From Sipunculus nudus (taxonomy: Eukaryota; Annelida; Sipuncula; Golfingiida; Sipunculidae), in the NCBI GenBank assembly GCA_026874595.1, contig CM049316.1:30239339-30303338 (forward strand): 64,000 nucleotides of DNA, given 5' to 3'. The first letter of the stretch is position 1. Each line of letters begins with the position of its first letter. The position numbers were made by a program, and so were the translations under genes. Below are positions 34,316-44,699 of this stretch, one piece after another. The notes under the pieces were generated by a model. The model was not told the origin of the DNA. It saw only the letters and a list, made by a program, of their open reading frames with translations, and searched no databases.

Positions 34316-35105
34316 CCAAAAAAATAAAAGGTGTGATTCTTAGGCACCGCCCGCGTCAATTTTAAACCCCCGCATCAAAATTATTTTTTTTTGTTATTCA
34401 ATAGAAACTTACCCATTTTGATCTTAAGCCCCTCGGACATTAATTTCAAGAAGATAAAATCTACGCTCTTTACACGGCGCTTTACCCATAGGCCAACTAC
34501 CTATATCGTAAGCGCTGTTTGTTATGAACTCGTATCCTGAATCTCTGCACCAGAGGGGAGCACTGTATTTGGTCCAATCAGATGAGACCCTGTGCTGAAG
34601 ACAACACGGTTTACCAGCCAAGCGAGGAATACACGGAGCCAATGTTGTTCATTTCGTTTTGAGTGACAGCTCATCGCCCCGGCGACCGTTTGAACAGGCC
34701 ACAGGCTCAGAAAGAATTGCCCCGCACGTGAATTCTGGGCGGAGCCTGATGCCTTTCGAGTGTTTGTTGACTTGCATTTGGTTGGCTGCGCGTCGCATCA
34801 GCAGTTTTTTTTTTCAGCAGACAGGCCCATATGCACCACCTGGTGTTTAAGTGCATCATAAACGGTCAAAGCAGGCAGAGCGAAAATCTGTAGCTTCTTT
34901 AGAAGCGCAAAATATCCGCTGCCTCGGGAGCGTAGATAAAATCATACAATATCGATAAAATTGTTATGTAGTAATTTTACTTGTTTAGCAAAATAAATAT
35001 GTTATTATCATTCTTTTCCCTTATGGTTTGACATTTTATTCGAAACATACAAAAAAAAATTAAATTAAAAAATTCGCCCGCCTGCATTGATTTATTTTTG
35101 CCTAA
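34316..35105 (+). repeat. Dispersed repeat interrupted by MITE M1; intact copy at 61738-61985
   Basis: Left part 34316-34460 (GCCAAAAAAATAAAAGG, CACC(G/T)CCCG(C/T)GTCAATTT) and right part 34944-35105 (TTAGCAAAA, GACATTTTAT, GAAACATACAAAAAAA, CCCGCC(T/C)GCA(T/C)TGATTT) are contiguous in the copy at 61738-61985. The 61-kb copy is thus the pre-insertion state of this locus. Confidence 0.8.
34462..34933 (-). mobile_element. MITE family M1, reverse copy, 472 bp
   Basis: Reverse-orientation relative of 18056-18757 with the same terminal bases (TACGCTC... and ...GGAGCGT). It is flanked by a perfect 10-bp direct repeat AGATAAAATC (34452-34461 and 34934-34943). It lacks an internal ~230-bp stretch of the 18-kb copy. 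The 61738-61985 sequence provides the related empty site. Confidence 0.85.
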
Positions 35106-35697
35106 TCAAAACAAATAGTCAGAAATAGCAGTGAGTACGAGCAACAGACATTGTTGTACAACCTGAGTTAGTTTCACATTGCTTTTTCTTCACCAGCAGA
35201 TATCAAGCAAATTTCATAACACCGCTCCTAGTAGCTTAAGTAGAAACATTCTTACTTATGTCGTCTCCAGTCAACCCGCATCATTTCAAATAGACCTTAG
35301 TCTTTTGAGTGGCCGGTAAACAACTGACAAATGATGTCTATGAGTATCGTGTGTGCTCAAAAGTCTTAGGGCAACACCCTCTTTAACTTAATTAATTAGA
35401 ATCCAAAGGTCATGAAATTGCAAAAATATTTTATGCGAACACAAGTGCAAGGTTCCACTATCAGACTGCCGGACTACCTCCAACATAAACAAAAAAGGGC
35501 CAAGCTTGCATTTTTTTTATAATTTATCCTATCCCCCACTTGCTATGAATATGAATACTTTTCGCCTGAAATTTTCTGCTGCCCTGCAATACTTAATGCC
35601 TGCTCACTCTTGAAGCCACACACTGGACTGACCTTGATCGGACCAGGAAATAGGTCACTCTTACCTTTTCGGCCACAGGCCCTATTGTTAAAACCAT

Positions 35698-35739
<42 letters not shown>

Positions 35740-36735
35740 TGTGCAGCTTTAAAGAATTCCCCGATGTTGCATGTAACATCTTTAATTTTTTTGTCCATGT
35801 TTTCGCTATATCACCAATACTACTGATTTTCCGAAACTGACCTTTTGTCGAATCACCCGAGGCAGATTTGACCCAATTTTAATATACAAGGTTGTATAAG
35901 ATATGGTTATTGTGGTCGCTGGGTAATTTTACACCTCTCATTTCCCTTTTGCATGGGAGACCATGAAAAGTAAAGGGAGACATTGCAAAGACATGATGAG
36001 AATATCTCTGCATTTTAAGAAAATGTAAGCATCAGTAAGAAGAAGCCTTTTGTCAAGATTATCAACAAGCATGGTTTATTTAAGGGGCAGATTCAGTGTT
36101 TAGGGAAGGAAGAGGTTTACCATTGAAACCGACAGGGGCGTCAATATAGGGATGATTAGGGTATATATCCCCCTCTACTATTAATAATTTTGGAAAATAG
36201 CCTATATCTTATTTCATTTTGCTTTAAACAATTTCAAACAATTTATGAGAATCAAGTCTATTCTATAACGACATCATACCACTAATCGTTTAAATGAACC
36301 TGACAGGGAACAAGTGAGGTCATAATAAACGTAACGCACAAAAGACGCACCAATTCAAGCAAGTTTGGGTAGGTAAGAGTTCGTTTATGAGTAGGTACCA
36401 GTCTACTTTGTTGAGAACAGGTGCCCGTTCTGCGGAAGACGTCAGCACGAAGTTGATCGGAAGCGAGGCTGTGGACTGAAAAGCGATTTTGACGAGCGTT
36501 GGACGTTAATAGTATAGATCTAGGCTTGACTGCTATGGAGCCAGTAAGTGGTCCACAACCTACTATAAGTCGTGGATTAAACTCTTTGTTACTGTTTATC
36601 GTCTTCTGCTGTGTTCTTCCCTTCGGTCGGTCGTCACATAAATTTCCCTTCATTATATTCAAGCCCGGGTTCTTATTCGGATCGAACCTCCGGGAAATTG
36701 CAATACCGGTTTGGAAAGTGGTATAGAGAAAAGAA
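35106..36735. other. Intronic or intergenic DNA with (CT)n array
   Basis: This contains the inverted copy of the 32235 repeat (35365-35460) and a (CT)n array at 35701-35737. Two overlapping opposite-strand ORFs at 36282-36726 have no recognisable domain. They may belong to the leader of the downstream Ty3/Gypsy element, but I cannot show that. Confidence 0.45.
35701..35737. repeat. (CT)n microsatellite
   Basis: About 18 CT units. Confidence 0.95.
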
Positions 36736-37189
36736 ACGGTACATTGGCGCTGTAACGTGGGGCAAGGGTTGAATTTCTGGGTTGGGCCTGGATAACAGCC
36801 AATGGTATATAGAAACAGGTCAGTCAGTCAAAACGATAGTCTGAGTGACGTCACACTTGGCTACTGAATTTCATTGTAATATTATTTGGAGAGACTCTCA
36901 ATTAATAGATTCATTAAGTAAATAAATTGCCACGTGAATGATAAGATATAGATTAACAAAAATGGACAGTATTGAATTAATATTAAAAGTATTGTGCTGG
37001 TTTGGAGATGTGGAGCCCGACAATTCCATTTTTGCGATGTTCCGCGAGTTGAAGAGGGGCAGTAGAGACCCTTATGGATTACGGAAGTGAGGTCTCCCAT
37101 CTTGCACAGAGGGCAAACCCAGATTGTGGCAGCGATGCCTTAGATTTGATCACAAAGGATCAGTTTGATAGAGAGTTTGGCTAAATTGA

Positions 37190-37800
37190 GATGAAGAGAC
37201 ACGTGGATCTCAGCTGCCCATCGAGTCTTGAGGAAGCTGTTAGCCTAGCGACTCAATATGAGTCATTCGAGGAAGGTGAGAGTGTACGGTCGGATTGTTA
37301 GATTGTAAGCTAACCAAAGTCAGCTCTGATAGATGTTCCGAAGACACAAACTGACATACAGATCACACAGCTTTAAGAACAAATTAAAAGGTTGATGGCC
37401 AAAGAGAGTTGGACTCAAAAGGTTAACCAGACTGTATGTCCCCAGTTAGAGACTCTGACTGAGCGGGTTAAAAGCTCTCACAGGTGTTGACCGGAGCAGG
37501 TCAACCGCGGGCAGCTGCCCCGGGCGATGGTGGTGCGCGTGAGGCCGGAAGTAAATGGAAACCACCCCGAAAAAAAACATTTCAGATCGTGGACCAGCAC
37601 AACTGTGGTTTGGTTGTGGCCAGCCTGGTCAGGAGAAACTGTCCCGCAGGACGAAAGAAACCCCCGGATGTGACCAACCCAAATGGGAGTACCAAGAGAA
37701 CCATCAGCATAAAGGGCGGATGGTTAATAGAGGGTGTCGTTCAAACAGGGTTCTTGACCTCCTGGTTGCTAGTGGTTCGGTTATGTCTTTACTGGACTAA
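37190..37800 (+). pseudogene. Ty3/Gypsy gag end and protease, degenerate
   Basis: At 37218-37281 the frame reads SLEEAVSLATQYESFEEGE, the C-terminal capsid helix common in this group. Near 37600 a GCGQPGQ piece remains of the CCHC nucleocapsid knuckle, with the later residues altered. Near 37740-37795 RVLDLLVASGSVMSLLD stands where a retroviral-type protease has LLDSGAxVSLL, so the catalytic Asp-Ser/Thr-Gly triad is lost. Several stop codons lie between these pieces. No functional protein can be made. Confidence 0.65.
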
Positions 37801-38659
37801 TCGTTCTTCCAGAAGCGTCCGAATTACATCAGGCGTAGGCTGAGAGATTCCGGTTGTTGCATCAGGACTGTCTCTATAGAAGCGATGGACATCAAAAGAT
37901 AGATTGATTTAAAGTTTCGGTTAGGTGACCAAGTGTGGATCCGAATTTATTTAATCTCCAAATTAGGTTCTGTAAAAGGAATTCTTTGCAACGATTTTAT
38001 CCGAGAGGATAGTTGCTTAATTGACATGAGGTTAGTGAACCTACATACAGAGAAGGAGCGGTAAATGTTACGGGCTGAAGGGAGCGACAGCTGTCGCAGA
38101 GTAAGTCTTAGTGAGGCCCTTGATGTTCCACCCAGACACGAGGTTAAAGCCCCTGCCTTATTGGATAAACTCAGGGTTGAAAACGGTCAGCCTGAGGTGG
38201 GTTTGGTACAACCTCTAACATCATTGGTCGAGGAAACAGGACTCTTCATGGGAACAGCTCTAGTCAATATCACAAGGGCGAGGGTACCAGTCCCCTTGTT
38301 GAACTTAGGTGAAGAAAGTAGGTACTTGCCCGCCGGAATCACAGTAGGAGTGTTGGAAGACGTTAATAGAGTCCCAAATGCGGCTGAGTCAGAGGTGCGG
38401 AGCTCGATGATGCCTTAGTACCTAAACATTTGAACCTATGTTAGAGGAGATATCCAATAAGTTGATTCCTGACCAAAGAAAACTAGAACGGCGACTGTTA
38501 TGGGAATGTGTTCGCATCACTAGATGGCGCCTTGGGACTCACTGATTTAGCAGAATACACAATTGATACAGAGGATTACTCACCGATGAAACAACATCTA
38601 CGGAGGTTGCCGTTTGCTCGACAGGAAATAGCTTACCACCAAATGGACAAGATGCTCGA

Positions 38660-39281
38660 TAAAGACTTCAGGGAGCCAACTTAAAGTCCATGGGCTAGAC
38701 CTGTTGTATAAGTGACTAAGCGTGATTGATCCACCAGATATTGTACGGAATATAGGCGTTTAAATGAGAAGACCTGTAGAGACGCGTATCCGCTGCCGCG
38801 AGTGGATGAAACTATTAAATTTAAGACAGTGTCGGACGCACTGTGGTTCAGTTCACTTGATCTTCCTAGTGGCTACTGGCAGATCAGCGTCGCAAAGAAA
38901 GACCGGTCAGAGACGGCATGCACGACCAGGAAGGGACCCTTCCAGTTGCGAGTCATGCCGTTCGGGCTGAGCAACGACCCAGCAACCTTTTCCAGTTTAA
39001 TGGAACTTGTACTCCGTGGGCTTCACCGGTAGAGATGCCTCGTATTTCTTGACGATATACTTGTATTTGGTGCAGACTTTGACCAGACTTTGCCAAACTT
39101 GAAGATTGTATTCAACCGACTGAGATTAGCAAAGTTGAGGAAGAAACCCCAGAAGTGTATGTTATTCCAACCGAGTGTAAAGTTCTTGCGACACCATGTG
39201 TCTGGAGAAGGAATCAAGTGTAACCCAGACAAGATCCAGTATGTGCAGGATGGAAGATTCGTGAATGTCTGTCTGAGGTGA
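38660..39281 (+). pseudogene. Ty3/Gypsy reverse transcriptase, degenerate
   Basis: RT landmarks in order: the SPWARPVV start, broken by a TAA at about 38709 and a TGA near 38727; DAYPLPRVDE; SSLDLPSGYWQI with the first catalytic Asp at about 38860; GPFQLRVMPFGLSNDPATF; an in-frame TAG at 39030-39032; then FLDDILVF with the catalytic DD pair at 39051-39056. The frame from 38802 to 39281 is continuous apart from that single TAG, so decay is moderate. The RNase H domain follows in other frames (39480-39720, a DxxxYxIGxxLxQ-like segment). Confidence 0.9.
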
Positions 39282-40108
39282 GAAGCTTCCTTGGCTTCGC
39301 CTCGTATTACAGGATATTCATACCAGAATACTCACACATCGCCGCACCGCTAACAATATTGACCAAGAAAAAACCAAGTTTAATTGAGAGGATGACTGCG
39401 AGGAAGCCTTCCAATAGTTAAAACAGATGCCGTCTACCGCACCTGTGTTGGCTAGCCTCGTCCTCAAGGTCTACCAATCCTAGACAAGGATGCAAATGAG
39501 TACAGCATTGGGAGTTGCCTCTCACAGATTCAAGATGGGCAAGAGCGAGTTGTGGCTTACGCGAGCTAAAGCCTTAGCTCTGCCCAGAGGAAATACTACA
39601 CCGCTAAACGGGAGTTTCTGGCATTGGTGACCTTCGTCAAGCATTTTCGGATGTACTTGTGGAGACGAGCATTTCTGATCAGGAGGGACCATGCTCTTCT
39701 ACAATAGCTACTGAACTATAAGGAATCAGAGGTGAATTTCCGTGCTAGATACGTATGATTTTACCATTCGTCACCGTCCTAGAGCCAAACATGGATATGC
39801 TGATGAACTTACTAGGCAGCAGTAGACTCAGTGCAAACGAAATGATTGCCGTGCAGCCACTATTGAGTCCAAGAAAACGGAAATGACGACAACCGAAGCA
39901 GACACTAAGCAGGCTGCTCAATAGACAACAATACTGGGCAGGCTCCTCAATCAAACTGGCTAGACAACCGGAGTGTTGGCCAGCTGAGCCAACTCCAATC
40001 CAAAGATAAAGGTATCGCTAAGATCTGACGCTGGATATTGTCTGGGCGAGATCAACCTGGCACGAAATATCTCATGAAGGGCGGGATCTCAAGGCCCTAT
40101 GAAGCAAG

Positions 40109-41032
40109 TTGAATATCCTGGAGATCCGTAACAGGGCTCTCTGCCGTAAATTTGATCAGGACGCCAAGTCAGAAACTATCTTTCAATTGGTGGCTCCAAC
40201 TGAGATCCAAAAGGAGATAATGATGCAGCTGCATGACCACAAAACGGGCGGGCATCTTGTAGTCTCCAAGATACTCCACATCATACGACAGCAGTTCTAT
40301 TGCACTGGATAACGAGGAAATGTAGTATGGTGGCGCCAGCGGTGCAAAGACTGTGGGGCCTTGAAGCCCAGACAAAAGAGCAATAAGGCATCATTCAATC
40401 AAGAGGTGGCCGGCTTGCCCCTAGAAAGAATCGCTTTGAACGTCATGAGACCCCTTTCGAAATCTCGATCTGGGAATCAGTACATTTTGGTGATAAGTGA
40501 CTACTTCACCAAGTTGACAGAGGCCTATGCCCTCCCCGATCACACGGCGCAGACCGTTGCCCGGGTAGTTGAGGATGAGTGGATCTGTAGGTTAGGAGTG
40601 CCTCGGGTCATTCACACAGATCAGGGGAAATACTTCCTGAGCAATCTCTTCAAAGTGGTGTGCCGTCTGCTGGACATCCCGAAGACAAAGACAACGCTCT
40701 ATCATCCGCAGTCTGATAGGAAAATTGAGAGATAAAACCGAAAAGTTACACAGATGCCTGCAGCTTTCGCGAAACAGAAAAAGGGCGATTGTGATGAGTA
40801 TCTCCATGCCTGACACTGGCTTACCGGAGTTCGATGCATGCCGGTGTCATGCCTGATATTTAGGAGAGAGGTTACCCTCCCTATTGACATAATGGCTGGA
40901 CAATCCCCCAGAGAAGGAGATGTATCCAAGTGTCCAGTAATATACACGGAGTGGTTGGGTGATGCCCTTGCTTCTGCATTTGCTTATTCTAGGAGACTCC
41001 TAGCACAAGCAGCAAACCGACAAAAACGGTAG
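40109..41032 (+). pseudogene. Ty3/Gypsy integrase, degenerate
   Basis: The HHCC zinc-binding region (MQLHDHKTGGHL, then CKDCG after an in-frame TAA near 40310) is followed by the DDE core. At the first catalytic position the codon at 40439-40441 encodes Asn (IALNVMRPL) where relatives have Asp. The second Asp is present (IHTDQGKYF) and the Glu is present (HPQSDRKIER). Stops follow near 40733 and 40812. The C-terminal part with RREVTLPIDIM is open to 41032. The fold is recognisable but the enzyme is dead. Confidence 0.9.
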
Positions 41033-41440
41033 TACGATCGTCAGGAATCTGAACGAGGTTTCACCGAAGGAAACTGGGTCTACTGGTTTTACCCTTCCGC
41101 AGCACACGACACAGTTCAGTTCTGGATGGGTAGGTCCCTACTTGATAATCCAGCAAGTGACTGGTTTGCTGAATAAGACCCAGTTGTCAGCCCGGGCGAA
41201 GCCAAAGGTGGTCCAGTTGAATCAATTGAGACTGTATCCACAGGGGAACGACGGATGACTCTGATATGAGCTCGGAGTCGGGTGATACGTAATAAGGAGA
41301 CTCCCTCTAGCTCTGTCGAAATGGAAATAGTAGAACAATTAGGGCCAGGTAAACGTTCTCAGAAGCCTCCGGAACGCCCAGACTTATAGAGGTCAGGAGG
41401 CTTCTGAACTTAAGGCTAATACTGCTTCTATGTTGTAGAC

Positions 41441-42149
41441 CGGAGTAATGGCAGACTGACAAACCCAGGAGAGTGACTAGCCCAAGAGACTCCGGGCTAC
41501 TGCTGAGATGACTATAGAGTCCGGAAGACTTCTGGTAGCATCCATCACCATCATCAGCTGCTGTGCAGTCTGCACCCTCAATCTAAAGCCAGAGATCAGA
41601 GAAGAAGAATGCAGTCGTGGGCAGCTGCCCCGAATATTTTCATATCCATAGCCAAGGAGGATAAACAATATATGTATGAGACATAAAAACCAGGTCGTAA
41701 AGTGAAAGAACCATACATCATAAGCTGGCATTTTTTTAGCCATTGGTGCAAGTTCTGTCTGGGAAATTTCTCTTTATCTGGAGATAATAGGGAAAACTCG
41801 GGTGGACAGGGGTCGTGGAACGGACTATAAATAGTGAAAATCTCCAAGTGACTTTATATTTAATAGTGAACTAATGTAAATGGGGAAGCAAACACTGCGG
41901 AGAAGATGGTACGAAAAGCAAATATCTCCAGATGGTACCCTTGAGCTTTGGACGTTAGCTTATATTGTTCCTGTCAACGTTACTTTCAGTGGAAATGTAA
42001 ACGATCAACAACCATGATGAACATTCACTTATTGTCCACCCTTCTGGGAAATGTCGCGTGGCATGACGTCATAGCAATCTATGACTTCACGATTCACGAC
42101 GTCACATGTTGCAAGTCCAAGACAGTTGTAAAAGAAATCGGGCAAACAC
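41441..42149. other. Intronic DNA right of the Ty3/Gypsy body
   Basis: An LTR would be expected around 41440-41900, but no matching left copy was found. A few overlapping ORFs of 80-90 codons have no recognisable domain. Confidence 0.4.
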
Positions 42150-42295
42150 CAGTAGAACGCTCATCCCGGGGTTCGGTAGGCCTAATTTGGGATTTACTTA
42201 ACTGAGACGACTCTCCGGGTATCGTTGGTTGTGCTTCTGCAAGAATACAGGATGATAGCTTGGATATTTTCACAATACAGACATATATGTGTAAC
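42150..42295 (+). pseudogene. Dead CTLD second-half exon, paralogue of 31733-31947
   Basis: DNA and peptide both align to the CTLD1 second-half exon. ACCAGTA, GGTTC(A/G)GTA, GAT(C)TGGGA and ATACAGGATG are shared at the right spacing. The frame reads GSVGLIWD, then LLN and a TGA at 42204, then DSPGIVGCASARIQDD, then IQTYMCNGT and TAA. Compare GSVLIWDNW, DSPGHGGCTYASIQDG and HYVCHVPG at 31.8 kb. The in-frame TGA and the loss of the WxNW strand make it non-functional. No first-half partner is seen upstream, perhaps because the Ty3/Gypsy insertion and decay removed it. Confidence 0.82.
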
Positions 42296-43934
42296 GGAAC
42301 CTAATATCAACAGATCACGTAGTAGTGACGAACATAAATTTTGTAATGGAGAAAAAAATCAGATTTTGTAACACTAGGCAGCGTGAAATGTCTAGGGGAA
42401 TGAATAAAGAAGTGGTTTGATGTTATCAAATAATTATAATTTATTCTTAAAACAGTCCTAACATTACAAGACACTAAATCAATACAATTACACAATATAA
42501 CAACAATACAACAGTAAATCAATACAAGTATATAAATAAAGTGTACAGTGCCTGGATACCACCACTGTCACAGCGACAACATCCCTTTATAACGTACAAC
42601 CCGGATGAACAGTTCACATAAATCTTCTCAGAGAAAAACAGTCCAGTTCATTCACAAAATCAATCCGTTGTAATCCAAAAGTGAAGTTCTGAAGGTGATC
42701 CCAAAAGCAAACTTAAGACTAATTAAAATCCGTTACCAATTCGAAGAAAAGTTATAACTGCCGCAACTATAGAAAAAAGTCCTCAAACTGACTTACACTC
42801 TTCTGTGTCCGCTGGAATATATCTCCACCCTCTCTCTGTCGGCTCTAAAACACAGCCCCTTATTTATGACTTTTCACCTCAAGCCGAGAACTTTCCATTT
42901 CTCGAACAATCCAAAGAACCAAATAGTACACACGTTACAGGAAACATCTAGAACAACGAGTGCTGTGTTTCTTCATATTAGGGTTCACACGCGGGCCGGC
43001 CAGGCTCGGCTGGCGAGAAAGCCCCAGATTAGCAAGACCGCTGTGTTTACACGTGGGCCGCACCCGGCCAGCTAGAACAAGGAACGCTGTAGCATAGCAA
43101 CGCCCAGGGCTTGAGCCAAACACGAATTAGAATGTCAACAGCGGACAGTAAAACAGACATCTGTAACATATGTCAAATGTCAATCAAATAAACCGTTCTT
43201 CAGATATCTTGCGGACACAGGCCCTTACACACATAACCTACATAATCGAGTGAACAATAACCCTCGCAATCTTTGTTGAAATAAGGAGGACATATTTTCT
43301 TCTGCATTTTTCGCAATGAATTATATTTAAAAATTACATCCCGAGTCTTCCAATCAGCAAGTTTCTGGTAGCTTCGGTTCCGTAGACCTTGCTTTGTCCA
43401 GAAATTTATATTGTTGTTTCATGAATTATGAATAATAAAACTGAACCAATCAAATGGTTCGCGTGCGCTTCCTTTACGCATGGATGAAAAACATGTTGTT
43501 GGTATCTTCGCTTATCGGTCCGGTAATGCTAGATCGAAATTCATATAAACTAACAAATCAAATAAAGGTTTGTAACCCTTTTCAGTTCCCAGTACATGTG
43601 TTCTTGTTCATGCGGCTTGTGAACAATTTGTGAACAACTGTGAACTGTTTACTTCTGTCACGTTGGATGTGATTGGCCGTTATAATGCGGGCCCTTCTCA
43701 GGAACGGGCTTGTTTATAATTTATGAAACATAAAACAGAGGACCTCTATAGAACAAGGTGTCAGGAGGCGTAGCTGCCAGAGCTTAAAAGAAAGATAACA
43801 TCACATGTGATCCAGTTGTCCAATGCTAGCGCATTCTAACATAACATTGAAGACGCAACATAAAATTAAAATTGTTGACAAAACAATTGTTAAATATAAA
43901 AGAAACTATTCATTTTATACTCTTTTATTTACAG
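42296..43934. other. Intronic DNA, nothing recognised
   Basis: Short ORFs only. The 150 bp before 43935 are AT-rich and end in a pyrimidine-rich acceptor for the mucin-like exon. Confidence 0.5.
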
Positions 43935-44651
43935 GTTGTAGTGATAAGGTCACCACTCAGCCTCCCAGCACCACTCCGATTCCGACCACCTCTGAACCTC
44001 AAAGCACCACTCAAATTCTGACCACCTCTCAACCTCCCAGTACCACTCAGATTCCGACCACCTCTCAACCACCCAGCACCACTCAGTTTCCAAGCACCAC
44101 TCAACCTCCCAGCATCACTCAGAATCCCTCCACCTTTCAACCTCCCAGAACCACTCAGATTCCAACCACCTCTCAACCTCCCAGCAACACTCAAATTCCG
44201 ACCACCTCTCAACCAACCAGCACCACTCAGATTCCCACCACCCCTCAACCTCCCAGTACCGCTCAGATTCCCACCACCTCTGAACCTCCCAGCACCAATC
44301 AAATTCCGACTACCTCTGAACCTCCAAGCATCACCCAGATTCCCACCACCTCTGAACCTCCCAGCACCACTCAAATTCCGAACATCTCTGAACCTCCGAA
44401 CGCCACTCTGGGTCAGGGCATCTCTCAACCTCCTAGCATCACTCATTCGCAAGGCATCACTCAATCTCCCAGCATCACTCAGGCGCAAGGCACCACTCAA
44501 CTTCCCAACAATACGCAGGCGCAAGGCACCACTCAGGATCAAGCAAGTTCTCTACCATCCAACCCTACTCCTGAGCAAACAACAAATGCTCAAATGTCAA
44601 CAACACAAGGATATAATGGCGAGTATAAAATTGCTTCATATCATTATATTG
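43935..44651 (+). CDS. C-type lectin-like gene, Thr/Pro-rich mucin-like exon
   Basis: Acceptor TCTTTTATTTACAG; enters in phase 1, as required by the exon ending at 31947. After GCSDKV the frame is a tandem array of a 12-residue unit close to QPPSTTQIPTTS, about 12-13 clear units. It drifts into ITQAQGTTQ-like units and ends near QGYNGEYK. At DNA level this is a 36-bp minisatellite. Such Thr/Ser/Pro arrays are heavily O-glycosylated stalks that hold binding domains apart from each other or from the membrane. The 3' limit is uncertain: the frame reaches a TAA at 44666-44668, and the only phase-1 donor-like site near the end is G/GTATTC at 44652. Use of the TAA would give a short secreted form. 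The antisense 205-codon ORF is a shadow of the repeat. Confidence 0.8.
43966..44400 (+). repeat. 36-bp coding minisatellite
   Basis: About twelve imperfect repeats of a 36-bp unit (CCTCCCAGCACCACTCAGAT plus TCC-GACCACCTCT-CAA-like), all in frame. Copy number is likely to vary between alleles. Confidence 0.9.
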
Positions 44652-44699
44652 GTATTCAAATTAATTAAAAAAAAATAATTCTTATAAAATGAAGAATAG

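Larger units (their letters stand above)
36740..41440 (+). mobile_element. Ty3/Gypsy LTR retrotransposon body, degenerate
   Basis: Order of readable parts: a possible primer-binding-like TTGGCGCTGTAACGTGGGG at about 36744; gag capsid remnant at 37218-37281; zinc-knuckle remnant near 37600; aspartic protease remnant near 37740; RT at 38660-39280; RNase H near 39480-39720; HHCC plus integrase core at 40190-41030; and a basic tail with PPERP near 41370. The layout gag-PR-RT-RH-IN is diagnostic for Ty3/Gypsy. I could not find a matching pair of LTRs, so both outer limits are approximate. Stops and frameshifts are spread throughout. It lies in the same orientation as the lectin gene, inside its long intron. 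Confidence 0.85.
31948..43934 (+). other. Long intron (~12 kb) filled with repeats
   Basis: If exon 31733-31947 splices to 43935, the intervening 12 kb is one phase-1 intron. It contains a degenerate tandem repeat (32370-32715), three (AT)n arrays with a hammerhead-like hairpin (33.6-33.9 kb), a reverse copy of MITE family M1, a (CT)n array, a broken Ty3/Gypsy element and a dead CTLD exon. The join is inferred from phase and order only. Confidence 0.5.

Noticed and set aside
36282-36726. 126-codon minus and 75-codon plus ORFs upstream of the Ty3/Gypsy body
   Set aside because: They overlap on opposite strands, neither has a domain, and they could be part of a decayed LTR or leader. There is not enough evidence for a gene.
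41948-42205. 85-codon ORF as a new gene before the dead CTLD exon
   Set aside because: Only its last ~20 codons align to a CTLD exon. The ORF ends at the disabling TGA of that relic and the rest has no recognisable content.
43925-44542. 205-codon minus-strand ORF rich in G, R, L and S
   Set aside because: It lies exactly antisense to the mucin-like repeat. A 36-bp repeat without stops in one frame gives a shadow ORF on the other strand.
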